DNA of 63,172 nucleotides from Rhodobacterales bacterium (GTDB lineage: Bacteria; Pseudomonadota; Alphaproteobacteria; Rhodobacterales; Rhodobacteraceae): the NCBI GenBank assembly GCA_002747325.1, contig PDOZ01000014.1:1-63172 (forward strand), in the 5' to 3' direction. Positions 52,931 through 62,268 of this stretch are shown here, piece after piece (the stretch's first letter is position 1; every line of letters begins with the position of its first letter). The position numbers and the translations under genes were made by a program. The notes beneath the pieces were generated by a model that did not search any database, had not been told where the DNA came from, and saw nothing but the letters and a program-made list of their open reading frames with translations.

Positions 52931-54169
52931 ATGCGCATAATGTCCATCCTGACCGCAATTATCGTGGCCGCCGGGTTGTTCTTTCTGGTGTTCCAGCGCG
53001 ACACCTTTCTGCGCTTCGCCGGGCTGACGCCGGAAGAGGCGGCGCCGGTGGAAGCGGTACTCGAAGAAGCGCCCGCAGGCGCGGTGACGGAGGATGGCCG
53101 GGTTGCGGTTGTGGTGATCGACAGCGTGGCGACCGAGATCGACAGCGCGGTGATCACGCGCGGGCGCACGGAAGCGGCGCGCGAGGTGCAGCTGGCAGCG
53201 GAGACCTCCGGCAAGGTAATCTCCGCCCCGATCCCGCGCGGCACGCTGATCTCGAAAGGCGACCTGATGTGCGAGATTGACATGGGCACGCGGGCGGCAA
53301 CGCTGGCGCAGGCCAAGGCCGGGCTGACGGAAGCGGAAGCCAACGCGCCGGTGGCCGCCGCGCGGGTGAGCGAAGCGGAAGCGCGGCTGGAAGAGGCGCG
53401 CATCAACCTTGAGGCGGCGGAAGGGCTGGCCAAGGGCGGCTTCGCGACCGATACCCGCGTCGCCAATGCCCGCGCGGGCATGGCTTCGGCGCAGGCGGCG
53501 GTCAGTTCTGCCAAGGCGGGTCTGGCCTCGGCGCAGGCCGCTGCGGAACGCGCGCAGGCGCAGGTTCTGAGCGTCGAACGCGACATCGCCAACACCCGGA
53601 TTTACGCCCCCTTTGACGGGGTTCTGGAAAGCGACACCGCCGAGACCGGCGCGCTTTTGCAACCCGGCGCCCCTTGCGCGCGCATCCTCGCGCTGGACCC
53701 GATCCGGCTGGTGGGCTTTGTGGCCGAAACCGATGTTGACCGCATTCAGGTCGGCTCCCTCGTCGGCGCGCAGTTGTCCAGCGGGCGGCAAGTCCGCGGC
53801 GCCGTGTCCTTCCTGTCGCGCTCCGCCGACGCCACGACCCGCACCTTCCGCGTCGAAGCGGAAATCGCCAACCCGGACCTGTCGATCCGCGCCGGGCAAA
53901 CGGCAGAAATCCTCATCGCCTCGACCGGCAAACGCGCCCATCTGGTGCCGCAATCCTCGCTGACCCTGTCCGATACCGGCCAGCTTGGCGTGCGCATCGT
54001 CAATGCCGAGGGCAAGGCGGTTTTCGCCCCGGTCAGCATGGAACGCGACACGCTGGAAGGCGTCTGGGTCTCCGGTCTGCCGGAAAAAATCACCCTGATC
54101 GTTATCGGGCAGGATTACGTTAAGGAAGGCGTTGCCGTTGCCGCCGTGTACCGGGAGGCCACGCAATGA
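52931..54169 (+). CDS. RND efflux periplasmic adaptor (membrane fusion protein)
   Basis: 412 residues, N-terminal signal anchor (ILTAIIVAAGLFFLVFQ), then barrel-sandwich hybrid (VQLAAETSGKVISAPIPRGT), a long helical hairpin (residues 120-210, ALAQAKAGLTEAEANAP-like Ala-rich coiled coil), and beta-barrel region (IYAPFDGVLESDTAETGALL, RTFRVEAEIANPDLSIRAGQ). AcrA/MexA family. Overlaps the permease by 4 bases. No outer-membrane factor gene follows, so a TolC homologue encoded elsewhere must complete the pump. GGGG precedes the start. Confidence 0.92.
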   Translation: MRIMSILTAIIVAAGLFFLVFQRDTFLRFAGLTPEEAAPVEAVLEEAPAGAVTEDGRVAVVVIDSVATEIDSAVITRGRTEAAREVQLAAETSGKVISAPIPRGTLISKGDLMCEIDMGTRAATLAQAKAGLTEAEANAPVAAARVSEAEARLEEARINLEAAEGLAKGGFATDTRVANARAGMASAQAAVSSAKAGLASAQAAAERAQAQVLSVERDIANTRIYAPFDGVLESDTAETGALLQPGAPCARILALDPIRLVGFVAETDVDRIQVGSLVGAQLSSGRQVRGAVSFLSRSADATTRTFRVEAEIANPDLSIRAGQTAEILIASTGKRAHLVPQSSLTLSDTGQLGVRIVNAEGKAVFAPVSMERDTLEGVWVSGLPEKITLIVIGQDYVKEGVAVAAVYREATQ

Positions 54170-57100
54170 TCCGGGTCATCGACTGGGCCGCCGAACGGGC
54201 CCGCATGGTTATGGCTTTCGTGCTGTTAACCCTAATCGCGGGGGTCACTGCCTATGTCGGCCTGCCAAAAGAGGGCCAGCCGGATATCGAAATCCCCGCC
54301 ATCTTTGTCTCCGTCCCCTTCCCCGGCATTTCCGCCGCCGACAGCGAACGCCTGCTGGTGCAGCCGATGGAAGCCGAACTGGCCGATATCGACGGGCTGA
54401 AATCCATGTCCGGCACCGCCGCCGAGGGCTATGCCGGGGTGGCGCTGGAATTCGAGTTTGGCTGGGACCGCAGCAAGGTGATCGCCGATGTACGCGACGC
54501 CATGAACAAGGTCGAAACCAAGTTCCCGGAAGGCGCGAAGAACTACTCGGTGAACGAAATCAACTTCGCCGAATTCCCCATTCTCATCGTCAACCTTACC
54601 GGCGACGTGCCGGAACGCACCCTCGTGCGGCTGGCGCAGGAACTCGAAGAGAAGGTCGCCGGGATCGACGCGGTGCTGGACGCCTCGCTGACCGGCTACC
54701 GCGACGAGATGCTGGAAGTGCTGATCGACCCGCTGAAACTCGAAGCCTACAACGTCACCGCCGGCGAATTGATTAACGTCGTGCGCAACAACAACCAGTT
54801 GATCGCCGCCGGCGCCATCAGCACGCCAACCGGCGAAACCGCGGTCAAGATCCCGTCCTCCTTCGATGAGGTGGGCGATGTATTCGCCCTGCCGGTCAAG
54901 GTTAACGGCGACCGGGTGGTGACGCTGGGCGACATTGCCGAGATCCGGCTGGCCTTCGAGGACCGGCACGGCACCGCGCGGTTCAACGGCGAAACCACCG
55001 TGGCGCTTCAGGTGGTAAAAGCCAAGGGTTTCAACATCATAGACACCGCCGCCGAAGTGCGCCGCGTGGTGGAAGAAACCCGCGCCGCCTGGCCGGAAGC
55101 CCTGCAGCAAACGGTTAACGTCAGCTTCTCCAACGACGATTCCTATCAGGTCGAAAGCATGGTCAAACAGCTCGAAGGCTCGGTGATTACCGCCATCGCG
55201 CTGGTGATGATCGTGGTGCTGGCCTCGCTCGGCATGCGCTCCGCCCTGCTGGTCGGTTTCGCCATCCCAACCTCGTTTCTGTTAACCTTCGTCCTGTTCG
55301 GCGCGCTGGATTACACCGTGTCCAACATCGTCATGTTCGGCCTGATTCTCGCAGTCGGCATTCTGGTCGACGGCGCCATCGTGGTGGTCGAATATGCCGA
55401 CAACCGCATCCGCGACGGCATTGGCCCGATGCACGCCTATACCGATGCCGCCAAACGCATGTTCTGGCCCATCGTGTCCTCGACCGCGACCACGCTCTGC
55501 GCCTTCATGCCCATGCTGTTCTGGCCCGGCGTGCCCGGCGAATTCATGGGCATGTTGCCGCGCACCCTGATCTACGTCCTGTCCGCCTCGCTTCTCGTCG
55601 CGCTGGTCTACCTCCCCGTGGTCGGCGGCGTCGCCGGACGCCTGAGCCGCGCCCTCGACCACACGTCCGAGGTGCTGCGCCCCCTGCCGATCTGGCTGCG
55701 CGCGGGCCTCCTGATCCCCGCCACCCTCTTCACCTTCGCCGCCGCGATGCAGATGATCAACCCGAACTACCTCTGGACCACTGCGCCGGACACGCCCGCC
55801 CTGCTGGCCGCCCTGCCCGGCATGGTCCTGCTGGTCCTCGGCCTCGTGATTCTGACCCTGCTGCTCGACAGCGTGAAGCCGCACCGCGCGCCGCAAAAGG
55901 TCGAGGGCCACCGCAAACGCACCCCGTTCGGCCACCTGATCCACTTCATCGCCGCCAACCCGGTGATGCCCTTCGTCACCATCCTCGCCGTGCTGGGCTT
56001 TGTCGTCGGCACCTTTGTTTACTACGCCCAGAACAATAACGGCGTCACCTTCTTCGCCGATGTCGAAGCCCAACGCGGCATCGTCTATGTGCAGGCGCGC
56101 GGCAATCTCTCGATCGAGGAAAAGGATGCGCTGGTACGGCGGGTGGAGCGGGAAGTGCTGGCCACGCCCGGCATCCTCAACGTCTTCGCCTTCGCCGGGG
56201 AAGGCGGTCTGAACCAGAACACCGCAGGCGCCTCCGGCCCGCAGGACCAGATCGGCCAGATCCAGATCGAATTCGAGGTCTGGGAAAACATCCCCTTCGT
56301 CGAGGAAGACGCGTGGTTTTTGGGCCTGATCCCGTATAAAAAACGCACCGCCGATGCGACCTATGTCGCCTCGACCGCCATTGACGCGCTGAAAGCCCGA
56401 ATGGCAGAAATCCCCGGCATCCGCACGGAAGTTCTGGCCATTTCCGGCGGCCCCGCCTCCACCAAACCCATCAGCCTGCGGCTAAAGGGTGACGATTGGG
56501 ACGATCTGTTGGAAGCAACCGCCCTGACCCGCGCCCATTTCGACGCGACCCCGGCGCTGATCCAGATCGAAGACAGCCGCCCCCTGCCCGGCATCGACTG
56601 GGAACTGACAGTCGATGTCGAAGCCGCCGGGCGGTACGGCACCAATGTCGCCACGGTCGGCGGCATCGTGCAGTTGATCACCAACGGCATCCTGCTCGAC
56701 ACCATGCGGGTGGAAAGCTCCGACGAAGAGATCGAAATCCGCGTGCGCCTGCCGAAAGAGGACCGGGTGCTGTCAACCCTCGACAGCCTGAAACTGCGCA
56801 CCCCGCAGGGGCTCGTCCCCCTGTCCAACTTCGTCAGCCGCAAGGCCGTGCCGACGCTGGCGCAAATCTCGCGCATCGACCAGAAACGGGTGTTCAACAT
56901 CAAGGCCGCGGTGGAAGACGATCTGGTGCGCCTGACCGATGCGGATAGCGATCTGGACCTCATCCTGTCCACCGCAGAAGCCGACGCCTATATCGCCGAT
57001 CACCCGGAGCAGACCCTGACCCGCACCGTCATCACCGCCAGCGAGCGCATCGAGCGGCTGGACGAATGGCTGCAAACCAACCCCCTGCCCGCCTCGGTAA

Positions 57101-57987
57101 GCTACGAATGGGCCGGCGACGCGGAAGAGCAATCCGAAAGCTCCGCCTTCCTTGTGCAGGCCTTCTCCGCCGCCCTGTTCCTGATGTTCATCATCCTGCT
57201 GGCGCAGTTCAACTCGCTCTACAATTCCGCCCTCGTGCTGCTCGCCGTGGTGTTGTCCACCGCGGGCGTCCTCGTCGGCATGTTGGTCATGGGGCAGCAA
57301 TTCTCCATCATCATGACCGGCACCGGCATTGTCGCGCTGGCGGGCATCGTGGTGAACAACAACATCGTGCTGATCGACACCTATCAGGAATATGCCCGCG
57401 TCATGCCGCGCGTCGAAGCCATCGTGCGCACGGCGGAAAACCGCATCCGCCCGGTCCTGTTAACCACGATCACCACGATGGCAGGCCTGACTCCGATGAT
57501 GTTCGGCCTGTCGCTGGACTTCATCAATGGCGGTTACTCGATCGACGCCCCGACCGCGCTGTGGTGGAAGCAACTGGCCACCGCCGTGGTCTTCGGGCTG
57601 GGCATCGCCACCGTGTTAACCCTGGTCTTCACCCCGTCGATGCTGGCCCTGCGCTTCTGGCTCACCACCGGCGCCTATTCCTCCGTCCGCCGCTTCAAAG
57701 CGCTCGCCTCGTCGGCCACAGCGCGCGATCTCGAACTGAACCGCGCCGCCCGCAAGGCCCGCTTCGAAGACCTGATCTGGGACGTGGAACCGGACGCGGA
57801 AACCGAAGCCGATGAGGGGGCAGAAACGCCGGAGCCGGAAGCGGTAGAGACCCTGCTCAAACAACGCATGGCCGAAGCGGAAACGGCAGACGTCGACGCG
57901 ACTTCCGACGACGCCCCCGCCGAGGACGCCTCAAAAGACAATACGGCGCAGGACGACCGGGGCAGCCCAATCAAAGCAGCAGAGTAA
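54166..57987 (+). CDS. RND efflux permease
   Basis: 1273 residues, twelve transmembrane helices in the RND 1+5+1+5 pattern with two large periplasmic loops. TM4 carries the proton-relay region GILVDGAIVVVEYADNRI with a single Asp (VDG, not AcrB's DD); TM10 reads GIVVNNNIVLID and lacks AcrB's Lys. The C-terminus has an extra acidic tail (about 1190-1273, DVEPDAETEADEGAETPEPE). Together this suggests a less common proton-coupling type shared with heavy-metal or lipid-type RNDs; substrate is unknown. Confidence 0.92.
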   Translation: MIRVIDWAAERARMVMAFVLLTLIAGVTAYVGLPKEGQPDIEIPAIFVSVPFPGISAADSERLLVQPMEAELADIDGLKSMSGTAAEGYAGVALEFEFGWDRSKVIADVRDAMNKVETKFPEGAKNYSVNEINFAEFPILIVNLTGDVPERTLVRLAQELEEKVAGIDAVLDASLTGYRDEMLEVLIDPLKLEAYNVTAGELINVVRNNNQLIAAGAISTPTGETAVKIPSSFDEVGDVFALPVKVNGDRVVTLGDIAEIRLAFEDRHGTARFNGETTVALQVVKAKGFNIIDTAAEVRRVVEETRAAWPEALQQTVNVSFSNDDSYQVESMVKQLEGSVITAIALVMIVVLASLGMRSALLVGFAIPTSFLLTFVLFGALDYTVSNIVMFGLILAVGILVDGAIVVVEYADNRIRDGIGPMHAYTDAAKRMFWPIVSSTATTLCAFMPMLFWPGVPGEFMGMLPRTLIYVLSASLLVALVYLPVVGGVAGRLSRALDHTSEVLRPLPIWLRAGLLIPATLFTFAAAMQMINPNYLWTTAPDTPALLAALPGMVLLVLGLVILTLLLDSVKPHRAPQKVEGHRKRTPFGHLIHFIAANPVMPFVTILAVLGFVVGTFVYYAQNNNGVTFFADVEAQRGIVYVQARGNLSIEEKDALVRRVEREVLATPGILNVFAFAGEGGLNQNTAGASGPQDQIGQIQIEFEVWENIPFVEEDAWFLGLIPYKKRTADATYVASTAIDALKARMAEIPGIRTEVLAISGGPASTKPISLRLKGDDWDDLLEATALTRAHFDATPALIQIEDSRPLPGIDWELTVDVEAAGRYGTNVATVGGIVQLITNGILLDTMRVESSDEEIEIRVRLPKEDRVLSTLDSLKLRTPQGLVPLSNFVSRKAVPTLAQISRIDQKRVFNIKAAVEDDLVRLTDADSDLDLILSTAEADAYIADHPEQTLTRTVITASERIERLDEWLQTNPLPASVSYEWAGDAEEQSESSAFLVQAFSAALFLMFIILLAQFNSLYNSALVLLAVVLSTAGVLVGMLVMGQQFSIIMTGTGIVALAGIVVNNNIVLIDTYQEYARVMPRVEAIVRTAENRIRPVLLTTITTMAGLTPMMFGLSLDFINGGYSIDAPTALWWKQLATAVVFGLGIATVLTLVFTPSMLALRFWLTTGAYSSVRRFKALASSATARDLELNRAARKARFEDLIWDVEPDAETEADEGAETPEPEAVETLLKQRMAEAETADVDATSDDAPAEDASKDNTAQDDRGSPIKAAE

Positions 57988-58008
57988 GCGCGCATAATCG
58001 CGGCGCCC

Positions 58009-59511
58009 TTACTCCTCCGCTGGCAAGGTAAACACCTGCCCCGGATAAATCCAATGCGGGTCGCGGATCTGATCCCGGTTGGCCTCAAAGACTTTCACAT
58101 ACAACACCCCGTCGCCATAACGGTCGCGCGCGATGGCCCAAAGCGTGTGCCCCGGCTGCACGGTGATCGCAGTCAGTGGCCCGCGCGCATCCTCGGACGC
58201 CGCCTGCAACAGCTCCGGCTCCTCGCGTTTGAACGGCGTTTCCACCCGCGCACGGACCTCGCCCGCCGCATCAATCGCGTCAACCCGCAGCGTATAAACC
58301 CCGGTCTCCACCTCCGGCAACGGCGCGCGCCACTGCCCATCCGCCCCGATACTGGCCGTTCCAACCGGCTGATTATTCAGATAAATTCGCAAATCCCCGT
58401 CGCCGCGCCCACGACCTGACAACGCCACCTCCCCGGCATCGTCATAAGAAATCGCGTCGATTGACAAGGGCGGCGCAACCGGCGCGCGCCCCTGCACCAC
58501 CTGAACCCCATCCGGCCCGCTGCGCAACACCCGAGGCTGCGCAGGCACTTGCCCTTCCACAACGACTTCCGGCGCCGCTTCCGCAACCGCTTCCGTCCCG
58601 GCACCCGACGCAACCTCGGGCATCACCACATCCGCCGCAACTTCGGCACCCGCAACGCGCGCCTCCACCGCCTCCGCTTCAGCACCCGACGCAGCCTCCG
58701 GCATCACCACATCCGCCACAGCTTCGGCAACAGCAACACGCCCCTCTGCCGCTTCTAGCCCCCCTTCTGCAACCGTCCCCGATCCGGCTTCCACACCCGG
58801 CGCGGCTTCCGGCTCCACAACCTCCGGCGCCCCCCCAGCAACAGCCGCAGCCGCCTCCGCAGCCGCCACAGTTTTCGCTTCAGCCCCCGGCTCCGCCGCA
58901 TCCACTATCGCCCCGGCGCCCTCGCGCCCTGCCTCGATCGCGTCCACCGCAGCTTCAGCGGCCTCACCGCTCGCCTCAACCGGGTCCACCACTTCCGCAA
59001 CAGCCCCCGGCGCGACTTCAACCACACCCGGCACGACCTCCGGAACAGCCGCCGACGCCACCACCGGCCCCGCAATCGGCTCCACGATCAGCGCTTCCGC
59101 CGACTCAACGCCCCCCGCCCGCAAGGTCAGAACCTGCGGCGCGTCCGAGGGCGGCAGGGTGAACAGCCCGGCAAAGGCGCCGGAACGATCCGCCTTGGTA
59201 GAAAACACCTCCGCCCCGTCGAGCAACACCGTCACCTCCGCCGACGGCTCCGCGCCCCCGGCCACGGTCACATCGCCCCCCGGCGTCACCCGGATCAGAT
59301 CGAAATGCGGCACCACCGGCGCGGGCTCCGCCTCAGGTGACACCGCCACCTCCGATACCGCCACCTCTGGCACCGCTTCCGGCAGCTCTTTCACCGCCGC
59401 CACCGGCTCTTGCCGCTCCGGCGCCCACAACAGAAAAACCCCGGCCAATAGCAGCAACAGCGCCACCAACCCGCCGAAAACCCAGCCCCAAACGCCTCGA
59501 AATTTGTCCAT
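58009..59511 (-). CDS. LysM-domain envelope protein with Ala/Glu/Val-rich linker
   Basis: 500 residues from ATG 59511 (MDKFRGVWGWVFGGLVALLL): one N-terminal transmembrane helix, then an Ig-like beta domain (GGDVTVAGGAEPSAEVTVLL), a long Ala/Val/Glu-rich linker with internal repeats, a second Ig-like region (VALSGRGRGDGDLRIYLNN), and a C-terminal LysM (LTAITVQPGHTLWAIARDRY, WIYPGQVFTLP). Likely spans from inner membrane to peptidoglycan. ATG 59556 would add 15 residues ahead of the anchor. Convergent with the RND permease (21-base gap). Confidence 0.8.
   Translation of the reverse strand: MDKFRGVWGWVFGGLVALLLLLAGVFLLWAPERQEPVAAVKELPEAVPEVAVSEVAVSPEAEPAPVVPHFDLIRVTPGGDVTVAGGAEPSAEVTVLLDGAEVFSTKADRSGAFAGLFTLPPSDAPQVLTLRAGGVESAEALIVEPIAGPVVASAAVPEVVPGVVEVAPGAVAEVVDPVEASGEAAEAAVDAIEAGREGAGAIVDAAEPGAEAKTVAAAEAAAAVAGGAPEVVEPEAAPGVEAGSGTVAEGGLEAAEGRVAVAEAVADVVMPEAASGAEAEAVEARVAGAEVAADVVMPEVASGAGTEAVAEAAPEVVVEGQVPAQPRVLRSGPDGVQVVQGRAPVAPPLSIDAISYDDAGEVALSGRGRGDGDLRIYLNNQPVGTASIGADGQWRAPLPEVETGVYTLRVDAIDAAGEVRARVETPFKREEPELLQAASEDARGPLTAITVQPGHTLWAIARDRYGDGVLYVKVFEANRDQIRDPHWIYPGQVFTLPAEE
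58601..58762 (-). repeat. 81-bp tandem repeat within the LysM protein linker
   Basis: Two in-frame units of 81 bases (27 residues) starting at 58601 and 58682, each containing the core ATCACCACATCCGCC. They encode the repeated motif ADVVMPEVASGA / ADVVMPEAASGA. This kind of repeat varies in number between strains. Confidence 0.7.
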
Positions 59512-59599
59512 CTGCCCAATCCGCCTGTTACCATCTGCCTTGAGCCAAGATAGCAACCGCGCTATGCCCGGTCAAAAGCCTTATGCAGAAAGAACGACC

Positions 59600-60157
59600 A
59601 TGACCCAGCGAACCAAGAGCATCTGCGTCTTTTGCGGCGCGCGTTCAGGCACCAATCCGACCTACCTTTCCCACGCAGAAGAGCTCGGCGAAGCCATCGC
59701 GCGCGCGGGTTGGCGGCTGGTTTATGGCGCGGGGGATGTGGGCCTGATGGGCGCGGTGGCCAATTCGGCGCAGGCGGCGGGCGGCGAAACCTTCGGCGTC
59801 ATCCCAGCGCATCTGATGCAGGCCGAACAGGGCAAACGCGACCTGTCGGCCTTCGTGGTGACGGAAAACATGCACGAGCGCAAAAAGGTCATGTTCATGA
59901 ATTCCGACGCCATCGTGTTGCTGCCCGGCGGCGCGGGATCGCTGGACGAGTTCTTCGAAGTGCTGACATGGCGGCAACTGGGCCTGCACACAAAACCAAT
60001 TATCCTCATAAATTCAAACGGTTACTGGAATCCGCTGGCTGATCTGCTGAACCACGTCATCACCGAGGGCTTCGCGGAAGCATCGCTGCACGATTTCATC
60101 ACCCTCGCCCCGGACATCCCCGCCGCCGTGGCGCGCCTGCGGACAGCGCTGTCTTAG
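59600..60157 (+). CDS. LOG family protein (TIGR00730, intact)
   Basis: 185 residues, Rossmann-fold nucleotide-monophosphate phosphoribohydrolase. MTQRTKSICVFCGARSGTNP at the start, YGAGDVGLMGAVANSAQAAG, ENMHERKKVMFMNSDAIVLL and the catalytic PGGAGSLDEFFEVLTWRQLG. An intact homologue of the broken gene at 7485-8081. The TAG stop is on the left edge of repeat copy G. Start ATG 59600 matches the family start; the longer upstream frame is a shadow. Confidence 0.9.
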   Translation: MTQRTKSICVFCGARSGTNPTYLSHAEELGEAIARAGWRLVYGAGDVGLMGAVANSAQAAGGETFGVIPAHLMQAEQGKRDLSAFVVTENMHERKKVMFMNSDAIVLLPGGAGSLDEFFEVLTWRQLGLHTKPIILINSNGYWNPLADLLNHVITEGFAEASLHDFITLAPDIPAAVARLRTALS

Positions 60158-60267
60158 GGCGAAATCGGTTTAATCTGCCAAACCAAGCATCAAAATTCGC
60201 GTTCGCAATCCGCAGGATGCTGACCCGAAGGCCGCGAATTTTGCTCCCGATTTACCGATTTCTGCCC
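60157..60267 (+). repeat. Palindromic intergenic element, copy G (111 bp)
   Basis: Begins with the G of the LOG gene's TAG stop (TA at 60155-60156) and ends CCGATTTCTGCCC, with the right flank now TG. Outer stem CGG/CCG, middle AAAATTCGCG/CGCGAATTTT and inner GCAGGATGCTGAC are all present. On the minus strand its end encodes the last codons and the TAA of rarD. The interval between the two convergent genes is thus entirely this element. Confidence 0.88.
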
Positions 60268-61151
60268 TGACCGCGATCCGCCCGCAGCGCCTCCAGCGAG
60301 TAGATCGCCACCGCGACCCAGATCAGGGTTAACGCGCCAAGGTGCCAGCCCGTCGCGGTCTCGCCCAGCACCCAAACAGCGATAAAAAATTGCAGCGTCG
60401 GGTTGATATATTGCAACACCCCGACCTGCCCCAGCGGCAAACGCTGCGCGCCGTAAGCGAACAGGACCAGCGGCAGGCCGGTGAACACCCCGGCGAAAGC
60501 GAGGACGAAACTGTCCTGAAAATTGCCGCCAAACGCGCCGATCCCGCCGGGAAACCACCCCAGATGCACCCCGATCAACCAGCCCAGAGCCAGCGGCGCC
60601 AACAACGTCACCTCCGCCGTGACGCTGACCATCGGCTCCGCCTCGATGCGTTTTTTCAACATGCCGTAAACGCCGAAAGTGCCCGCGAGGATCAGCGCGA
60701 TATACGGCGCGACCCCCAGCCCGTAGGTCAATATAACCACCGCCGCCACCGCCAACCCGATCGCCGCCGCCATCCGCCAGGTCAACCGCTCCCCGAACAC
60801 CACCATGCCAAGAAACACCGCCACCAGCGGGAAAATGTAATAGCCAAGACTGGCTTCGAGCGCATAGCCGTTGCTCACCGACCAGACGTAGAAAAACCAG
60901 TTCGCCGCCACGGCCAGCGACGCCGCCAGCACCCAGCCGCGCCCCGGCCCGCGCAACAGCGCACCCAGATCGCGCCCGCGCCGCTGCGCCAACAGAAAGG
61001 CGCCGAAGAACACAAAGGACCAGAGGGTGCGATGCGCCAGCACTTCGAGCGCTGGCACATGGGCGACAAGCCCCCAATACAGCGCCGACAGCCCCCATAG
61101 CCCGCAGGCCACCAGCACCGCCAGCGTGCCGCGCAGCCGCTCCCCGCTCAT
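60252..61151 (-). CDS. rarD: EamA-family transporter RarD
   Basis: 299 residues, ten predicted helices, two EamA domains (LVACGLWGLSALYWGLVAHV, and GVLQYINPTLQFFIAVWVLG). RarD was named for chloramphenicol resistance; the physiological substrate is uncertain. ATG 61151 overlaps the stop of the upstream gene by 4 bases. The C-terminus (RADRGQGRNR) ends in bases contributed by repeat element G, so the original end may have been replaced. Confidence 0.9.
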   Translation of the reverse strand: MSGERLRGTLAVLVACGLWGLSALYWGLVAHVPALEVLAHRTLWSFVFFGAFLLAQRRGRDLGALLRGPGRGWVLAASLAVAANWFFYVWSVSNGYALEASLGYYIFPLVAVFLGMVVFGERLTWRMAAAIGLAVAAVVILTYGLGVAPYIALILAGTFGVYGMLKKRIEAEPMVSVTAEVTLLAPLALGWLIGVHLGWFPGGIGAFGGNFQDSFVLAFAGVFTGLPLVLFAYGAQRLPLGQVGVLQYINPTLQFFIAVWVLGETATGWHLGALTLIWVAVAIYSLEALRADRGQGRNR

Positions 61152-61930
61152 GGTCCGCACTCCATGCGCGCGCGGGTCAGGTCGTGGGTCTTGACGATGA
61201 CGGAATAGCCCCGCGCCGCCCACTTCGCACAAACCATTGCCGGGGGCGCGACATATTCCGCCGCCAAAACCGCCTTGCCCGCCGCCGGATAGGCCGCCAC
61301 CGCGTCGCACCACCCATCCTCGATACAGCCCTCGGTGATGACAAAATCCGCCATACCGATCAGCGCTCCGGTCAGGTCCGGCGCGTTCTTCTGCCCGATA
61401 TCCAGCCCGGCCTCGCGCGCAATCGCGGCAAGTTTGCCAAAGTAATCAATCACTTGCGCGGGTGTTATGCCAAAGCCGGTATCGTTGTGATGCAGGTCCA
61501 TATTGTCCGGCTCCACCGCATCGAACCCCATCTCGGCACAGCGCGCAATCCGCGCCCCCATCTGCGCCAGCACCGCCGGATGCCGGATGTCGAGGAAGTG
61601 CTCCTCCTCCCAGCCCGCATAGGCCCGACCAATCGCCGAGCGCGGAAAATGCCCCGCATCGGCGCGCCAGTTTTCCAGCGTGCCGACCGAAACGTAGCAA
61701 ATGGTATACACCCCGCGCGCCCCAAGCGCCGCCACCTGTGCCGCCGTGACCTCCTCCGGGTCCAGCGCCAACACCTCCACCGCCACGCCCAGATCCAACG
61801 GCGCCTGCAACTGCCAGTCCCACGTCACCCCCCGCACCAACTCCGCCGCCGCCGCACCGGGGAGCAAGGCGAGCAAGCCCACGAAGCCCTGCAAAACTCT
61901 CCGTTTTTGCCACAATCCCTTTAACCCCAT
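61148..61930 (-). CDS. Glycoside hydrolase, GH114 (endo-alpha-1,4-polygalactosaminidase-like)
   Basis: 260 residues from ATG 61930 (MGLKGLWQKRRVLQGFVGLL), with a signal peptide ending AAA. TIM-barrel signatures of GH114: TWDWQLQAPLD, TICYVSVGTLENWRADA, and FDAVEPDNMDLHHNDTGFGI with the catalytic Asp/Glu. These enzymes cut galactosamine-rich exopolysaccharide. A longer frame to 62005 lacks a good start. Coupled to rarD by 4-base overlap. Confidence 0.85.
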   Translation of the reverse strand: MGLKGLWQKRRVLQGFVGLLALLPGAAAAELVRGVTWDWQLQAPLDLGVAVEVLALDPEEVTAAQVAALGARGVYTICYVSVGTLENWRADAGHFPRSAIGRAYAGWEEEHFLDIRHPAVLAQMGARIARCAEMGFDAVEPDNMDLHHNDTGFGITPAQVIDYFGKLAAIAREAGLDIGQKNAPDLTGALIGMADFVITEGCIEDGWCDAVAAYPAAGKAVLAAEYVAPPAMVCAKWAARGYSVIVKTHDLTRARMECGP

Positions 61931-62010
61931 GCAATCTCTTCCGTGCCGCAATCCATCATACAACGCCATGTGCAAGCCTATCCCGTAACCCCCGGGAGAA
62001 AACACAAAAA

Positions 62011-62268
62011 ATGTTCCAATACCGCCCTGTTTTTGTCACGATCGTGAAGTTGTCTGCGGCCATGAGTATCTTTATCGCCAGTCTATTCAATCTTCTACTG
62101 ACCGGGTTTCTCAGCTTTCTGATCCTGCGTTTCCTGTATCGTCGGTTGCGCCCAAAATGGGATGAGCTGAACGCGTGGATTGCAGAGGGCAATTCGCTGA
62201 TTTCCGAAGTTGTCTCCCGTGGCAGCTATTTCTTTCTCATTTGCCTCTTTCTGTTGTTAGCATTATGA
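62011..62268 (+). CDS. Small hydrophobic membrane protein
   Basis: 85 residues with two hydrophobic segments (ASLFNLLLTGFLSFLILRFL, and YFFLICLFLLLAL at the very end) and a polar central helix (KWDELNAWIAEGNSLISEVV). Overlaps the next gene by 4 bases (ATGA), which points to a shared role with it. The family is not recognised. Confidence 0.6.
   Translation: MFQYRPVFVTIVKLSAAMSIFIASLFNLLLTGFLSFLILRFLYRRLRPKWDELNAWIAEGNSLISEVVSRGSYFFLICLFLLLAL

Noticed and set aside
3260..60267. CRISPR array or tRNA genes suggested by repeated GTTCGAAATC in several places
   Set aside because: The repeat is part of the dispersed palindromic elements, with no spacer array and no cloverleaf.
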